DNA of 64,000 nt from Psychroserpens luteus (GTDB lineage Bacteria; Bacteroidota; Bacteroidia; Flavobacteriales; Flavobacteriaceae): assembly GCF_015319355.1 (NCBI RefSeq), contig NZ_JADILU010000008.1:124001-188000 (forward strand). Reading direction: 5' to 3'. A program made the position numbers and the translations under genes. Below the pieces are notes generated by a model. That model ran no database searches, was not told the DNA's origin, and was given only the letters and a program-made list of their open reading frames with translations. Shown here in pieces: positions 1-7,930 of this stretch. Every line of letters begins with the position of its first letter. Position 1 is the stretch's first letter.

Positions 1-1
1 C

Positions 2-2371
2 TCAAAATGGGAAATCATTGAAGCAGGATTGCAAGTGGCTCAAGGTAAATGCGTCGTCAATTCTATAAGTTTAAAAGAAGGTGAAGCTGAGTTTAAGCGT
101 CAAGCAAAATTGGTGAAACGTTATGGAGCTGCAGTAATTGTGATGGCTTTTGACGAAAAAGGGCAGGCAGATACTTATGAACGACGAATAGAAATTTGCG
201 AACGTTCTTATAAAATATTGGTAAACATTGTCAACTTTCCACCTCAAGACATCATTTTTGATCCTAATATTTTTCCTGTCGCAACAGGCATGGACGAGCA
301 TCGTTTAAATGCTCTGGATTTTTTCAATGCCACCAAATGGATTCGTGAAAATCTCCCATACGCAAATGTGTCAGGAGGTGTGAGTAATGTGTCTTTTTCT
401 TTCCGCGGAAATAATACCGTTCGGGAAGCTATCAACTCTGCATTTTTATATCACGCCATTCAACATGGGATGACTTTAGGTATTGTGAATCCAACTATGT
501 TGGAGATTTATGATGAAATTCCGAAGGACTTATTACAATGTGTTGAAGATGTGTTATTTAATAGACATGAAGATGCAACAGAACGTCTTTTAGATTTTGC
601 AGAAACCGTAAAAGGCAATAAAAAACAAGATGTTACTAAAGTTTTAGAATGGCGAAGTGAATCCTTACAAGATAGAATCACACATAGTCTTGTCAAAGGT
701 ATTGATCAATTTATCATTGAAGATACAGAGGAAGCAAGATTAGCAGCAGACAAACCAATAAGAGTTATTGAAAGTAATCTAATGATAGGGATGAACGTTG
801 TTGGAGATCTCTTTGGAAGTGGGAAAATGTTCTTACCTCAAGTAGTGAAATCTGCTCGTGTCATGAAAAAAGCAGTTGCCTATTTACAACCATTTATTGA
901 AGCAGAAAAAGACGGAAAACAAGAATTTGCAGGACGTATTTTAATGGCTACAGTAAAAGGTGATGTGCATGATATTGGTAAAAATATCGTGAGTGTCGTT
1001 TTAGGATGCAATAACTACGAAATTATAGATTTAGGCGTTATGGTACCACCAGAAAAAATCATTGAAACTGCTATTAGAGAAAATGTAGATGTGATTGGAT
1101 TAAGCGGATTAATCACACCATCACTTGATGAAATGGTTTACGTCTCTCAAGAAATGGAAAAGAAGAACTTAAATATTCCGTTGATTATTGGAGGAGCAAC
1201 CACATCGCGAGCACATACTTCTGTTAAGATTGCACCAAAATACAGTAATACAGTTGTACATATTAATGACGCGTCTAGAGCAGTGACTGTTGTTGGTAAT
1301 TTACTCCAAAAAGACAATCGAGTTTATAAAGAACAAATACGTGAAGAGTACGATAAATTTAGAGATCAGTTTTTAAAACGAGGTAAGAAAAAGGATTATA
1401 TCACTATTGAAGATGCTCGAAAAAACAAATTTAAAATAGATTGGAGTACTTCGGAAATTGTAAAACCTGAACAGCTTGGGATTCAAATTATAGAAGATTT
1501 TGACATCACAACATTAGAATCTTTTATTGATTGGAGTCCGTTTTTTAGAAGTTGGGATCTCCACGGGAAATATCCAGATATTCTAACAGATGACGTTGTT
1601 GGACCACAAGCAAAAGAGTTATTCAAAGATGCAAAAGAACTTTTAAAACAAGTTTTTGATGAGAAACTGTTGAAAGCAAAAGCTATTTTCGGTTTATTTC
1701 CTGCAAACACAGTTAATGATGATGATATTGAAATTTATGATGACAACGGAAATATAAAAACTACATTTTTATCGCTACGTCAACAACTAAGCAAAAGAGA
1801 AGGCATCCCAAATATTGCTCTGGCTGATTTTATTGCTCCAAAAGATTCAGGAGTAAAAGATTATATGGGCACATTTTGTGTGTCAACAGGATTTGGAACT
1901 GCAGAATTAGCAAAACAGTTTGAAGCAGATCATGATGATTATAATTCAATCATGATAAAAGCATTGGCAGATAGACTAGCAGAAGCCTTCGCAGAATACT
2001 TGCACAAAGAAGTTAGAACAAAATTTTGGGGCTATGCTTCCGAAGAAAATCTAACTAATGCTGAGTTGATCAAAGAAACGTATAAAGGGATTCGTCCTGC
2101 ACCTGGTTATCCAGCATGTCCAGATCATTTAGAAAAGAAAACCATCTGGAAATTATTAAATGTTGAAGAAAATATTGACGTAAAGTTAACAGAGAGTTTA
2201 GCAATGTGGCCAGCAGCAAGTGTAAGTGGTTATTATTTTGGAAATCCAGAAGCGAAGTATTTCGGATTAGGAAAAATAACAGAAGATCAATTAAAAGATT
2301 ATGCAAAACGAAGACACATAAGTGAAGATGAAGCTAGGAAATGGTTGAATCCAAACCTTGCAGAAACTTAA
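2..2371 (+). CDS. metH: Methionine synthase (cobalamin-dependent), C-terminal part; 5' end outside window
   Basis: Transfers a methyl group from methyl-tetrahydrofolate to homocysteine through cobalamin. The reading frame is open from base 2, so the gene is cut by the window edge; the TTG at 29 is internal, because the codons before it read SKWEIIEAG, typical of the end of the pterin-binding barrel. The cobalamin cap region follows ([19 protein letters not shown]), then the B12-binding motif GDVHDIGKN whose His is the cobalt ligand. The AdoMet reactivation domain fills the last 330 or so residues and carries [12 protein letters not shown]. The visible part is 789 residues. Bacteroidota often encode the homocysteine-binding domain in a separate upstream gene, which cannot be checked here. 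metF lies downstream on the same strand and supplies the methyl donor. Confidence 0.96.
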   Translation, partial: SKWEIIEAGLQVAQGKCVVNSISLKEGEAEFKRQAKLVKRYGAAVIVMAFDEKGQADTYERRIEICERSYKILVNIVNFPPQDIIFDPNIFPVATGMDEHRLNALDFFNATKWIRENLPYANVSGGVSNVSFSFRGNNTVREAINSAFLYHAIQHGMTLGIVNPTMLEIYDEIPKDLLQCVEDVLFNRHEDATERLLDFAETVKGNKKQDVTKVLEWRSESLQDRITHSLVKGIDQFIIEDTEEARLAADKPIRVIESNLMIGMNVVGDLFGSGKMFLPQVVKSARVMKKAVAYLQPFIEAEKDGKQEFAGRILMATVKGDVHDIGKNIVSVVLGCNNYEIIDLGVMVPPEKIIETAIRENVDVIGLSGLITPSLDEMVYVSQEMEKKNLNIPLIIGGATTSRAHTSVKIAPKYSNTVVHINDASRAVTVVGNLLQKDNRVYKEQIREEYDKFRDQFLKRGKKKDYITIEDARKNKFKIDWSTSEIVKPEQLGIQIIEDFDITTLESFIDWSPFFRSWDLHGKYPDILTDDVVGPQAKELFKDAKELLKQVFDEKLLKAKAIFGLFPANTVNDDDIEIYDDNGNIKTTFLSLRQQLSKREGIPNIALADFIAPKDSGVKDYMGTFCVSTGFGTAELAKQFEADHDDYNSIMIKALADRLAEAFAEYLHKEVRTKFWGYASEENLTNAELIKETYKGIRPAPGYPACPDHLEKKTIWKLLNVEENIDVKLTESLAMWPAASVSGYYFGNPEAKYFGLGKITEDQLKDYAKRRHISEDEARKWLNPNLAET

Positions 2372-2419
2372 CAATTTCTTAGAATTGAGAACATATTTAC
2401 ATTTAAACTAAATAGTAAT

Positions 2420-2444
2420 CTTGTATTTAAATTTTAAATACAAG
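2420..2444. promoter_or_regulatory. Perfect 11-bp inverted repeat between metH and metF
   Basis: Arms CTTGTATTTAA and TTAAATACAAG are separated by ATT. It lies 49 bp after the metH stop and ends 3 bp before the ATG of a 30-codon ORF. No T-run follows, so an intrinsic terminator is unlikely. An operator or an mRNA hairpin that occludes the start is possible; no regulator is assigned. Confidence 0.5.
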
Positions 2445-2447
2445 ACA

Positions 2448-2540
2448 ATGAAAAAATATAAAATAGAAATAAGATTTGTATTGCAATTAATACTGTTAAC
2501 TACAGTGTCTTTATTAGCAGCTTATTTCGTGTCAACATGA
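2448..2540 (+). CDS. Putative 30-residue single-pass membrane peptide
   Basis: The ORF begins ATG AAA AAA and encodes a basic start (MKKYKIEIR) followed by one hydrophobic segment of about 19 residues (roughly residues 10-28). It stops 4 bp before the metF ATG, so it would be translated immediately ahead of metF and could couple to it. It contains no Met beyond the start, so it does not look like a methionine-sensing leader. I do not recognise a family. The positive-inside layout and tight spacing are the only support; it may be a chance ORF. Confidence 0.35.
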   Translation: MKKYKIEIRFVLQLILLTTVSLLAAYFVST

Positions 2541-2544
2541 TAAA

Positions 2545-3501
2545 ATGAAAGTAACCGAACATATAAAAAATGCTAACGGAAATGCACAATTTTCCTTTGA
2601 GATTTTACCACCTTTAAAAGGGCAACATATTCAATCTATTTTTGATAACATCGATCCTTTGATGGAGTTTAATCCACCATTTATTGATGTAACGTATCAT
2701 CGTGAAGAATATACGTTTAAAGATGCTGGTAATGGGTTGTTAAAAAAGCAAATCGTAAAAAAACGACCAGGAACCGTTGGGATTTGTGCAGCCATTCAAA
2801 ATAAATATGGAGTAGATGCAATACCTCATATTTTGTGTGGCGGATTTACAAAAGAAGATACAGAGAATTTTCTTATAGACTTAGATTTTTTAGGTATTGA
2901 TAATGTTATGGCTTTACGTGGTGATGCAGTAAAAACGGAAACCTATTTTAAGCCAGAAAAAGAGGGTCATGCGTATGCAAATGAGTTGGTGAATCAAATT
3001 TCAGAATTAAACAATGGTGTGTATTTGGATGACCAATTACAAAATTGTTCTGAGACTGACTTTTGTATAGGTGTTGGCGCATATCCAGAGAAACATATGG
3101 AAGCTCCAAGTTTGGATAGCGATATTCATTTTTTGAAAAAGAAAATTAAAAGTGGAGCAGAGTACATTGTCACACAAATGTTTTTTGATAACGATAAATA
3201 TTTCAAGTTTGTAGATAAATGCAGGAGCGAAGGTATTACAGTACCTATAATTCCTGGATTAAAACCTATTGCTACTAGGAAGCAGTTAAATTTAATTCCG
3301 CATCGTTTTCATGTCGATTTACCAGAAGATTTAATTATTGAAATTGTAAAATGTAAAGACAATAGTCAAGTGAGACAAGTAGGTATAGAGTGGTGTATTA
3401 ATCAATCTAAAGAATTACAAAAAGCTGGAATTCCTGTGTTACATTATTATTCTATGGGTAAAAGTGATAATATAAAAGCGATTGCCGAAGCGCTATTTTA
3501 A
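2545..3501 (+). CDS. metF: Methylenetetrahydrofolate reductase
   Basis: Reduces 5,10-methylene-THF to 5-methyl-THF, the methyl donor for MetH just upstream. The 318 residues match the usual bacterial length of a flavin-dependent TIM barrel. Typical family stretches are FSFEILPPLKG near the N-terminus (catalytic Glu region), DVTYHREE, DNVMALRGD, and QMFFDNDKYF in the second half. The start at 2545 gives the conserved beginning MKVTEHI. It follows metH and the 30-codon ORF without a recognisable terminator, so co-transcription with metH is likely. Confidence 0.96.
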   Translation: MKVTEHIKNANGNAQFSFEILPPLKGQHIQSIFDNIDPLMEFNPPFIDVTYHREEYTFKDAGNGLLKKQIVKKRPGTVGICAAIQNKYGVDAIPHILCGGFTKEDTENFLIDLDFLGIDNVMALRGDAVKTETYFKPEKEGHAYANELVNQISELNNGVYLDDQLQNCSETDFCIGVGAYPEKHMEAPSLDSDIHFLKKKIKSGAEYIVTQMFFDNDKYFKFVDKCRSEGITVPIIPGLKPIATRKQLNLIPHRFHVDLPEDLIIEIVKCKDNSQVRQVGIEWCINQSKELQKAGIPVLHYYSMGKSDNIKAIAEALF

Positions 3502-3525
3502 AACTCTAATTTTCATTTTTGCGTA

Positions 3526-3562
3526 TGCTTTTTAAAGCGTTAGGATTATTTACATACTTTTG
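3526..3562 (+). promoter_or_regulatory. Flavobacterial sigma-A-type promoter for the PagL-like gene
   Basis: The -33 element TTTTTG (3526-3531) and -7 element TACTTTTG (3555-3562, matching TAnnTTTG) are separated by 23 bp. The ATG of the downstream gene follows at 3579, giving a short leader. Confidence 0.55.
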
Positions 3563-3578
3563 CGCTCTATTTTAATCT

Positions 3579-4676
3579 ATGAATCGTTTTTTAGCCTACC
3601 TATTTTGTTTGTTCTGCACCTTTGCTTTTGCACAAGAAGAAGATCCTAATCTTTTTACTTTAGATGCGAGTTTGTTCTACGGAACAATTTTAGAACACAA
3701 TCCAGATATTTCTCATTTAATCACAGATCATCCAAGCGGATTGATTTTAAGCTACAATAAAAAAACCTTCGGATTTAAAGATTGGGAAAGCAGATACAAC
3801 TATCCAGATTATGGGTTTTCATTCATCTATCAAGATATGAAAAATAAGTTTTTGGGAGAGAACTATAGTTTATATGCGCATTATAATTTTTATTTTTTAA
3901 ATCGAAATCTTAACTTTAGAATAGGTCAAGGGATTGCTTATACAACGAATCCTTATGATAAGAATACCAACTATAGGAATAATGCTTATGGTTCAGATTT
4001 GATGAGTTCTACTTATTTAAAGTTTAATTATAAAAAAGAGAATATCGTTAAAGGTTTTGGTGTGCAAGCAGGATTATCGGTCATACATTATTCTAATGCC
4101 AATTTTAGAGCACCAAACTCATCTACTAATACATTAGTATTTAATGTTGGAGCTAACTATTTGTTCAATTATGAAAAAGAACCAGATTACATCCCAACTT
4201 CCGAAGAAAAAAAATACAAGGAAAACATAAAGTATAATTTTGCTTTAAGAAGTGGTATCAATGAAAGTGATGTAATTGGTGTTGGTCAGTATCCGTTTTA
4301 CATCGTTTCAGCTTATGCAGATAAACGATTGAATAGAAAAAGTGCCATTCAAGTTGGAGCAGATGTATTCTTTTCTAAATTTTTAGAAGAATTGATTACA
4401 TATTACTCTGTTGCTTTTCCTGAGTTAGATGTTACTGGTAATGAAGACTGGAAACGTGTTGGAGTTTTTGTTGGTCATGAGTTATTTATCAATAAAATGT
4501 CTTTTGTTGCGCAATTGGGTTATTATGTATATTATCCATACGATTTTGAAGGACGCGTGTACAACAGAATTGGTTTAAAACGTTATTTTGGTGATAAATT
4601 ATTTGGAGCTATTACACTTAAATCTCATGGTGCAAAAGCAGAAGCAGTTGAATTTGGAATAGGTATAAGATTATGA
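3579..4676 (+). CDS. Acyloxyacyl hydrolase / PagL-like lipid A deacylase
   Basis: Probable outer-membrane beta-barrel esterase that removes an acyl chain from lipid A. A signal peptide covers about residues 1-18 (ends FAFA). The PagL-type catalytic pair is visible in H170-Y-S172-N, in a region rich in alternating hydrophobic strands. At 365 residues it is about twice the length of classical PagL, with a second strand-rich half, as is usual for the flavobacterial acyloxyacyl hydrolase group. It has its own promoter and overlaps the next lipoprotein gene by 4 bp (ATGA). The family call rests on the HxSN motif and fold pattern; substrate is inferred. Confidence 0.72.
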   Translation: MNRFLAYLFCLFCTFAFAQEEDPNLFTLDASLFYGTILEHNPDISHLITDHPSGLILSYNKKTFGFKDWESRYNYPDYGFSFIYQDMKNKFLGENYSLYAHYNFYFLNRNLNFRIGQGIAYTTNPYDKNTNYRNNAYGSDLMSSTYLKFNYKKENIVKGFGVQAGLSVIHYSNANFRAPNSSTNTLVFNVGANYLFNYEKEPDYIPTSEEKKYKENIKYNFALRSGINESDVIGVGQYPFYIVSAYADKRLNRKSAIQVGADVFFSKFLEELITYYSVAFPELDVTGNEDWKRVGVFVGHELFINKMSFVAQLGYYVYYPYDFEGRVYNRIGLKRYFGDKLFGAITLKSHGAKAEAVEFGIGIRL

Positions 4677-5425
4677 AAAGACTAGTTTATACAGTGTTTA
4701 CAATCCTTCTATTATCGTGCAATGGTGAGAATGCACCAGACTGTTTTCAGAATTCAGGTGATATTATTGAAAAGGAATTTGATGTTGAAGTGTTTACTGA
4801 GATTACTGTGTTTCCTCGTGTTGAATTAATCGTCACAGATGGACCAATACAAAGTGTTCTAGTACAAACTGGTGAATATTTAATGAGTGATATTGAAGTT
4901 AAAGTAGAAGGTGGTCGCTTAGAATTATACAATAATAATGCGTGTAATCTCACTCGTGATTATAGTCTCACAAAAGTTTTTGTGACCACTCCAAATCTTT
5001 CCGAAATTAGAAACGGTTCTAGTCTCACTGTGAGTAGTCAAGGTGTTTTGAGTTACGAAGTTTTGAAATTGATCTCTGAAGATTTTTCTGAAGATGACGC
5101 AGTAAATGCAGATGGTAATTTTCAATTAGAAGTTGATTGTAATAGGCTCAATGTAGTGGTTAATAATTTGTCATCTGTTTTTGTTAGTGGCGAAGTTAAT
5201 AATCTGTTTTTAGGATATTATTCTGGTGATTCACGTTTTGAAGGTCGAAATTTAATAGCTCAAGATGTTCATGTTTTTCATCGTAGTAGTAATGACTTTG
5301 TTATAAACGCACAACAATCCTTAACTGGCGAAATTAGAAGCACAGGTGATGTGATTTTGGTTAATACACCTCCAACTATTGATGTTGAGCAGTTTTATAC
5401 TGGACAACTTATTTTTGAGGATTAA
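4673..5425 (+). CDS. Head-GIN domain lipoprotein (DUF2807)
   Basis: Exported lipoprotein with lipobox ILLLSC (Cys16). The rest is a right-handed beta-helix-like domain of the putative auto-transporter adhesin head-GIN family: regular short strands with patterns such as IEVKVEGGRLELYNN, TTPNLSEIRNGSSLTV and EVDCNRLNVVVNNLSSVFVSGEVNNL. The start overlaps the preceding gene by ATGA, so the two are translationally coupled. Members are common in Bacteroidota, and the molecular function is not established. It converges with the broken gene on the opposite strand, whose end is 10 bp away. Confidence 0.82.
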   Translation: MKRLVYTVFTILLLSCNGENAPDCFQNSGDIIEKEFDVEVFTEITVFPRVELIVTDGPIQSVLVQTGEYLMSDIEVKVEGGRLELYNNNACNLTRDYSLTKVFVTTPNLSEIRNGSSLTVSSQGVLSYEVLKLISEDFSEDDAVNADGNFQLEVDCNRLNVVVNNLSSVFVSGEVNNLFLGYYSGDSRFEGRNLIAQDVHVFHRSSNDFVINAQQSLTGEIRSTGDVILVNTPPTIDVEQFYTGQLIFED

Positions 5426-5435
5426 TAATTAAAAT

Positions 5436-5888
5436 TTAATTTTTTGAAATGTTTGACTTTTCATCAAGTAGCATCAAGAACTCAGCAATAGGTAATTCTT
5501 TACTGTTGTTTTTTGAAAAGATGATCTTAAGGATAGAAAAGTAACCTATGCCCTCCAATTGCGTAAAGTAAAATCTTTTTAGAAAACTATTTGATGTTGT
5601 TTTAAACAGATAATAAGTCATTCCATTTATTTCAAATGATTTTAATGCAGTTATACTTTTGTAGTCAACATGTTGATTGTTAAAAAAGACTGCTGCATCT
5701 GTATATTCAAGCTTTTTTTAAGAAGCGTATAATAAAAAAACAAGTATAGCTAAAGTCCAAGTTACATAATCCCAAAATTGATTCAAATTAAAAAGGCTAG
5801 TGATTATATATGCCACTAAGATTACAAACCAAGACATAAAATACTTTTTAAACTTAATGTTTGCAGATATTCTTGTTCGTTTCTCCAT
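5436..5888 (-). pseudogene. Two-TM membrane protein gene interrupted by one in-frame stop
   Basis: Reading from 5888, the frame encodes MEKRTRISANIKFKKYF, then two hydrophobic segments (about residues 19-32 and 42-54), and reaches TAA at 5718-5720 after 56 residues. The same frame then continues without a stop for another 93 codons to 5436, with protein-like composition (KKLEYTDAAVFFNNQHVDYK and onward). The most economical reading is a ~150-residue gene with one nonsense mutation at codon 57. Alternatives are a genuine 56-residue two-TM protein with a chance open tail, or stop readthrough. It starts 10 bp after the gldA stop, so it is probably co-transcribed with gldA. Family not recognised. 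Confidence 0.55.
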
Positions 5889-5898
5889 CTATTTAGTT

Positions 5899-6792
5899 TT
5901 AACTCGTCAACTCCCTAAATAAACTCTCTAAACTCGCATTTTTTTGATTTAGCTGAAGAATTTTCAATTCATTATCATGAGCAAAATCAAACACGTGAGA
6001 ACGCATATCTTTACCAGTAGAAAATGTGATTTCATAAATAAAATCATGTGTATTTTTAACGGTTTTGGCGTTAGGAAGTTTCAGTAGAAAAGCATCTTCA
6101 ACACGGTAATCAAACTCTACGATAACGGTTTGTTCTTTCTCATCACGTAAATCTTTAATCTTTTTATCTGCAACGATTTCACCTTTATTTATAATGATGA
6201 CACGATCACAAATAGCTTCAACTTCTTGCATAATATGAGTTGATAAAAATACCGTTTTATCTTTACCAATATTCTTAATCAAATGTCTAATATCTACTAA
6301 TTGATTAGGATCTAATCCAGTAGTTGGTTCATCTAAAATTAAAACTGCTGGATCGTGAAGTAAAGCATTAGCCAAACCAACACGCTGTCTATATCCTTTA
6401 GAAAGCTGACCTATTTTCTTGTGAGCCTCAGGTGTTAAACCAGTGAGTTCAATAACATCATTTATCCTGGTTTTAGCAGTTTTATAAATACCAGCATTAA
6501 ATGTGAGGTATTCTTTGACATACATTTCTAGATATAAAGGGTTGTGTTCTGGTAAATAACCCACACTTTTTTGCACATCTTGCTTGTTGGTTTCAACATC
6601 AAACCCATTGACTTTGGCAACACCTTGCGTTGCGTTAATGTAAGTCGTTAAGATTTTCATTAATGTCGATTTTCCTGCGCCATTAGGTCCCAAGAAACCA
6701 ACAATTTCTCCTGTATTAACAGAAAATGAAATATTATTTAGGGCTTTTTGATCGCCATAAACTTTTGAAATGTTTTCAACCTCAATAGACAT
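5899..6792 (-). CDS. gldA: Gliding motility ABC transporter ATP-binding subunit GldA
   Basis: ATPase subunit of the GldA-GldF-GldG transporter, required for gliding in Flavobacterium johnsoniae. The 297 residues show Walker A GPNGAGKST (residues 35-43), the signature LSKGYRQRVGLA, Walker B VLILDEPTTGLDP and the switch His in LSTHI. The N-terminus MSIEVENISKVYG and the C-terminal ENELKILQLNQKNASLESLFREL-type tail are characteristic of GldA rather than of generic ABC-2 ATPases. A -7-like box TATTTTTG lies on the minus strand at 6817-6810. The partner permease genes gldF and gldG are not in the window. Confidence 0.88.
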   Translation of the reverse strand: MSIEVENISKVYGDQKALNNISFSVNTGEIVGFLGPNGAGKSTLMKILTTYINATQGVAKVNGFDVETNKQDVQKSVGYLPEHNPLYLEMYVKEYLTFNAGIYKTAKTRINDVIELTGLTPEAHKKIGQLSKGYRQRVGLANALLHDPAVLILDEPTTGLDPNQLVDIRHLIKNIGKDKTVFLSTHIMQEVEAICDRVIIINKGEIVADKKIKDLRDEKEQTVIVEFDYRVEDAFLLKLPNAKTVKNTHDFIYEITFSTGKDMRSHVFDFAHDNELKILQLNQKNASLESLFRELTS

Positions 6793-6898
6793 ATTTTAAT
6801 TTATTTATTCAAAAATACTAATTATTGCTAATGACGTACTTTAAATTATGAATTCTTTAATTCTGAAATGCAAAACATAAAAAAAATAGTCTAACAAT

Positions 6899-6928
6899 TT
6901 TGATTTCTTAAAAATATAAGTACATTAG
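6899..6928 (+). promoter_or_regulatory. Candidate promoter of the aromatic operon leader
   Basis: TTTG at 6899-6902 and TACATTAG at 6921-6928 (one mismatch to TAnnTTTG) are 18 bp apart. Transcription would start near 6935, just before the leader ORF ATG at 6944. The match is weak, but the position is what the leader requires. Confidence 0.35.
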
Positions 6929-6943
6929 CATCATAATAACGAC

Positions 6944-7003
6944 ATGAATACATCAAATAATACATATTATAACTGGTTTTATTTCTTTTTTAGCGAAAAG
7001 TAA
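6944..7003 (+). CDS. Leader peptide rich in aromatic residues (attenuation control of the pheA operon)
   Basis: A 19-codon ORF whose residues 8-16 read YYNWFYFFF, so eight of nine consecutive residues are Tyr, Trp or Phe. It lies in an otherwise gene-free 310-bp gap. About 45 bp past its stop is a strong intrinsic terminator, and immediately beyond that is the operon for Phe and Tyr synthesis. This is the order seen in classical amino acid attenuators such as pheL in enterobacteria: leader codons, alternative stems, terminator, biosynthetic genes. The peptide itself need have no function; ribosome position on its aromatic codons would be the signal. Confidence comes from the codon content and context; no homologue was checked. 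Confidence 0.75.
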   Translation: MNTSNNTYYNWFYFFFSEK

Positions 7004-7051
7004 GAGACGTTATATGTATAATTTATAGGTAATAAATATAATATGAGTCTC
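7004..7051 (+). promoter_or_regulatory. Candidate antiterminator pairing of the aromatic attenuator
   Basis: GAGAC at 7004-7008, directly after the leader stop codon, is complementary to GTCTC at 7047-7051, the 5' part of the terminator stem. ATAT at 7012-7015 can also pair with ATAT at 7041-7044. A ribosome stalled at the aromatic codons would leave 7004-7015 free to form this pairing and block the terminator. A ribosome at the stop codon would cover it and let the terminator form. The pairing is short, so support is moderate. Confidence 0.5.
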
Positions 7052-7073
7052 GATGAAAATCGAGACTTTTTTT
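7047..7073 (+). terminator. Intrinsic terminator of the aromatic attenuator
   Basis: A perfect 8-bp stem GTCTCGAT/ATCGAGAC is capped by a GAAA tetraloop and followed by seven T. It precedes pheA by 29 bp. No complete gene upstream on this strand needs terminating (gldA is divergent), so its role must be conditional termination of the leader transcript. Confidence 0.85.
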
Positions 7074-7102
7074 ATAGAATAATTTTAGAAATTTAAAATA
7101 GA

Positions 7103-7930
7103 TTGATTAAATCAGTAGCCATACAAGGAGTTAAAGGATCGTTTCATCACATTGTGTCACAGCAATATTTTGATGAGAATATTGTGGTGGACGAGTGTAT
7201 GACATTTGATGCTGTAATTGATAGTATCATAAAAGATAAAAGTGATGCAGCAATTATGGCAATTGAGAATTCTATTGCAGGATCAATTATACCAAATTAT
7301 GCACTTATTGATACTCATAATTTACATATCGTAGGAGAACACTATCTTGATATTCAACATCATTTAATGGCATTGCCAAACCAGACGATAGATGATATTA
7401 AGGAAGTATATTCACATCCTATGGCTTTGTTGCAGTGTAAAGCATTTTTTAAACAATATCCTCATATTAAATTAATAGAAGATATTGATACCGCTCAAGT
7501 AGCACAAAGAATTCAGGAAAATCAAACTACAAATATAGCAGCTATTGCATCGCGTTTGGCAGCTCAATTGTTTGAACTTAATATCATTTCAGAGAGCATT
7601 CAAACCATAAAGCATAACGAAACACGTTTCTTTATTGTAAGGACGAAAAATTCTGAAATACCAGAAAATGAAATCAACAAAGCATCTATAAAATTTGAAT
7701 TAGATCATAAAAGAGGAAGTTTAGCAACTATTTTAAATGTATTGAGTGATTGTATGTTAAATTTAACAAAGATTCAATCACTTCCTAAAATAGAAACCCC
7801 TTGGAAATACGCCTTTTTTGTTGATGTCACTTTTGAGTCTTATAAAGACTATGACAAAGCAAAATCAATTATGAAAATTATGGCGCAAGACTTAAAAGTT
7901 TTAGGAGAATATAAAAACGCAAGACTATGA
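7103..7930 (+). CDS. pheA: Prephenate dehydratase
   Basis: Converts prephenate to phenylpyruvate, the committed step to phenylalanine. The 275 residues comprise a dehydratase domain (about 1-180; VAIQGVKGSFHH at the start, catalytic Thr in NETRFFIV) and a C-terminal ACT domain (about 195-272; KRGSLATILNVLSDCMLNLTKIQSLP) that normally senses Phe. The start is TTG at 7103: an in-frame stop lies at 7091 and no ATG exists between. First gene of a four-gene aromatic operon behind an attenuator, overlapping the next gene by 4 bp (ATGA). Confidence 0.94.
   Translation: MIKSVAIQGVKGSFHHIVSQQYFDENIVVDECMTFDAVIDSIIKDKSDAAIMAIENSIAGSIIPNYALIDTHNLHIVGEHYLDIQHHLMALPNQTIDDIKEVYSHPMALLQCKAFFKQYPHIKLIEDIDTAQVAQRIQENQTTNIAAIASRLAAQLFELNIISESIQTIKHNETRFFIVRTKNSEIPENEINKASIKFELDHKRGSLATILNVLSDCMLNLTKIQSLPKIETPWKYAFFVDVTFESYKDYDKAKSIMKIMAQDLKVLGEYKNARL

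Noticed and set aside
29-31. TTG at 29 as the start of the first gene.
   Set aside because: The codons before it (from base 2) continue the MetH pterin-domain sequence; the gene is cut by the window edge.
2448-2540. The metH-metF micro-ORF as a methionine attenuation leader.
   Set aside because: It has only the initiating Met codon and no terminator follows it.
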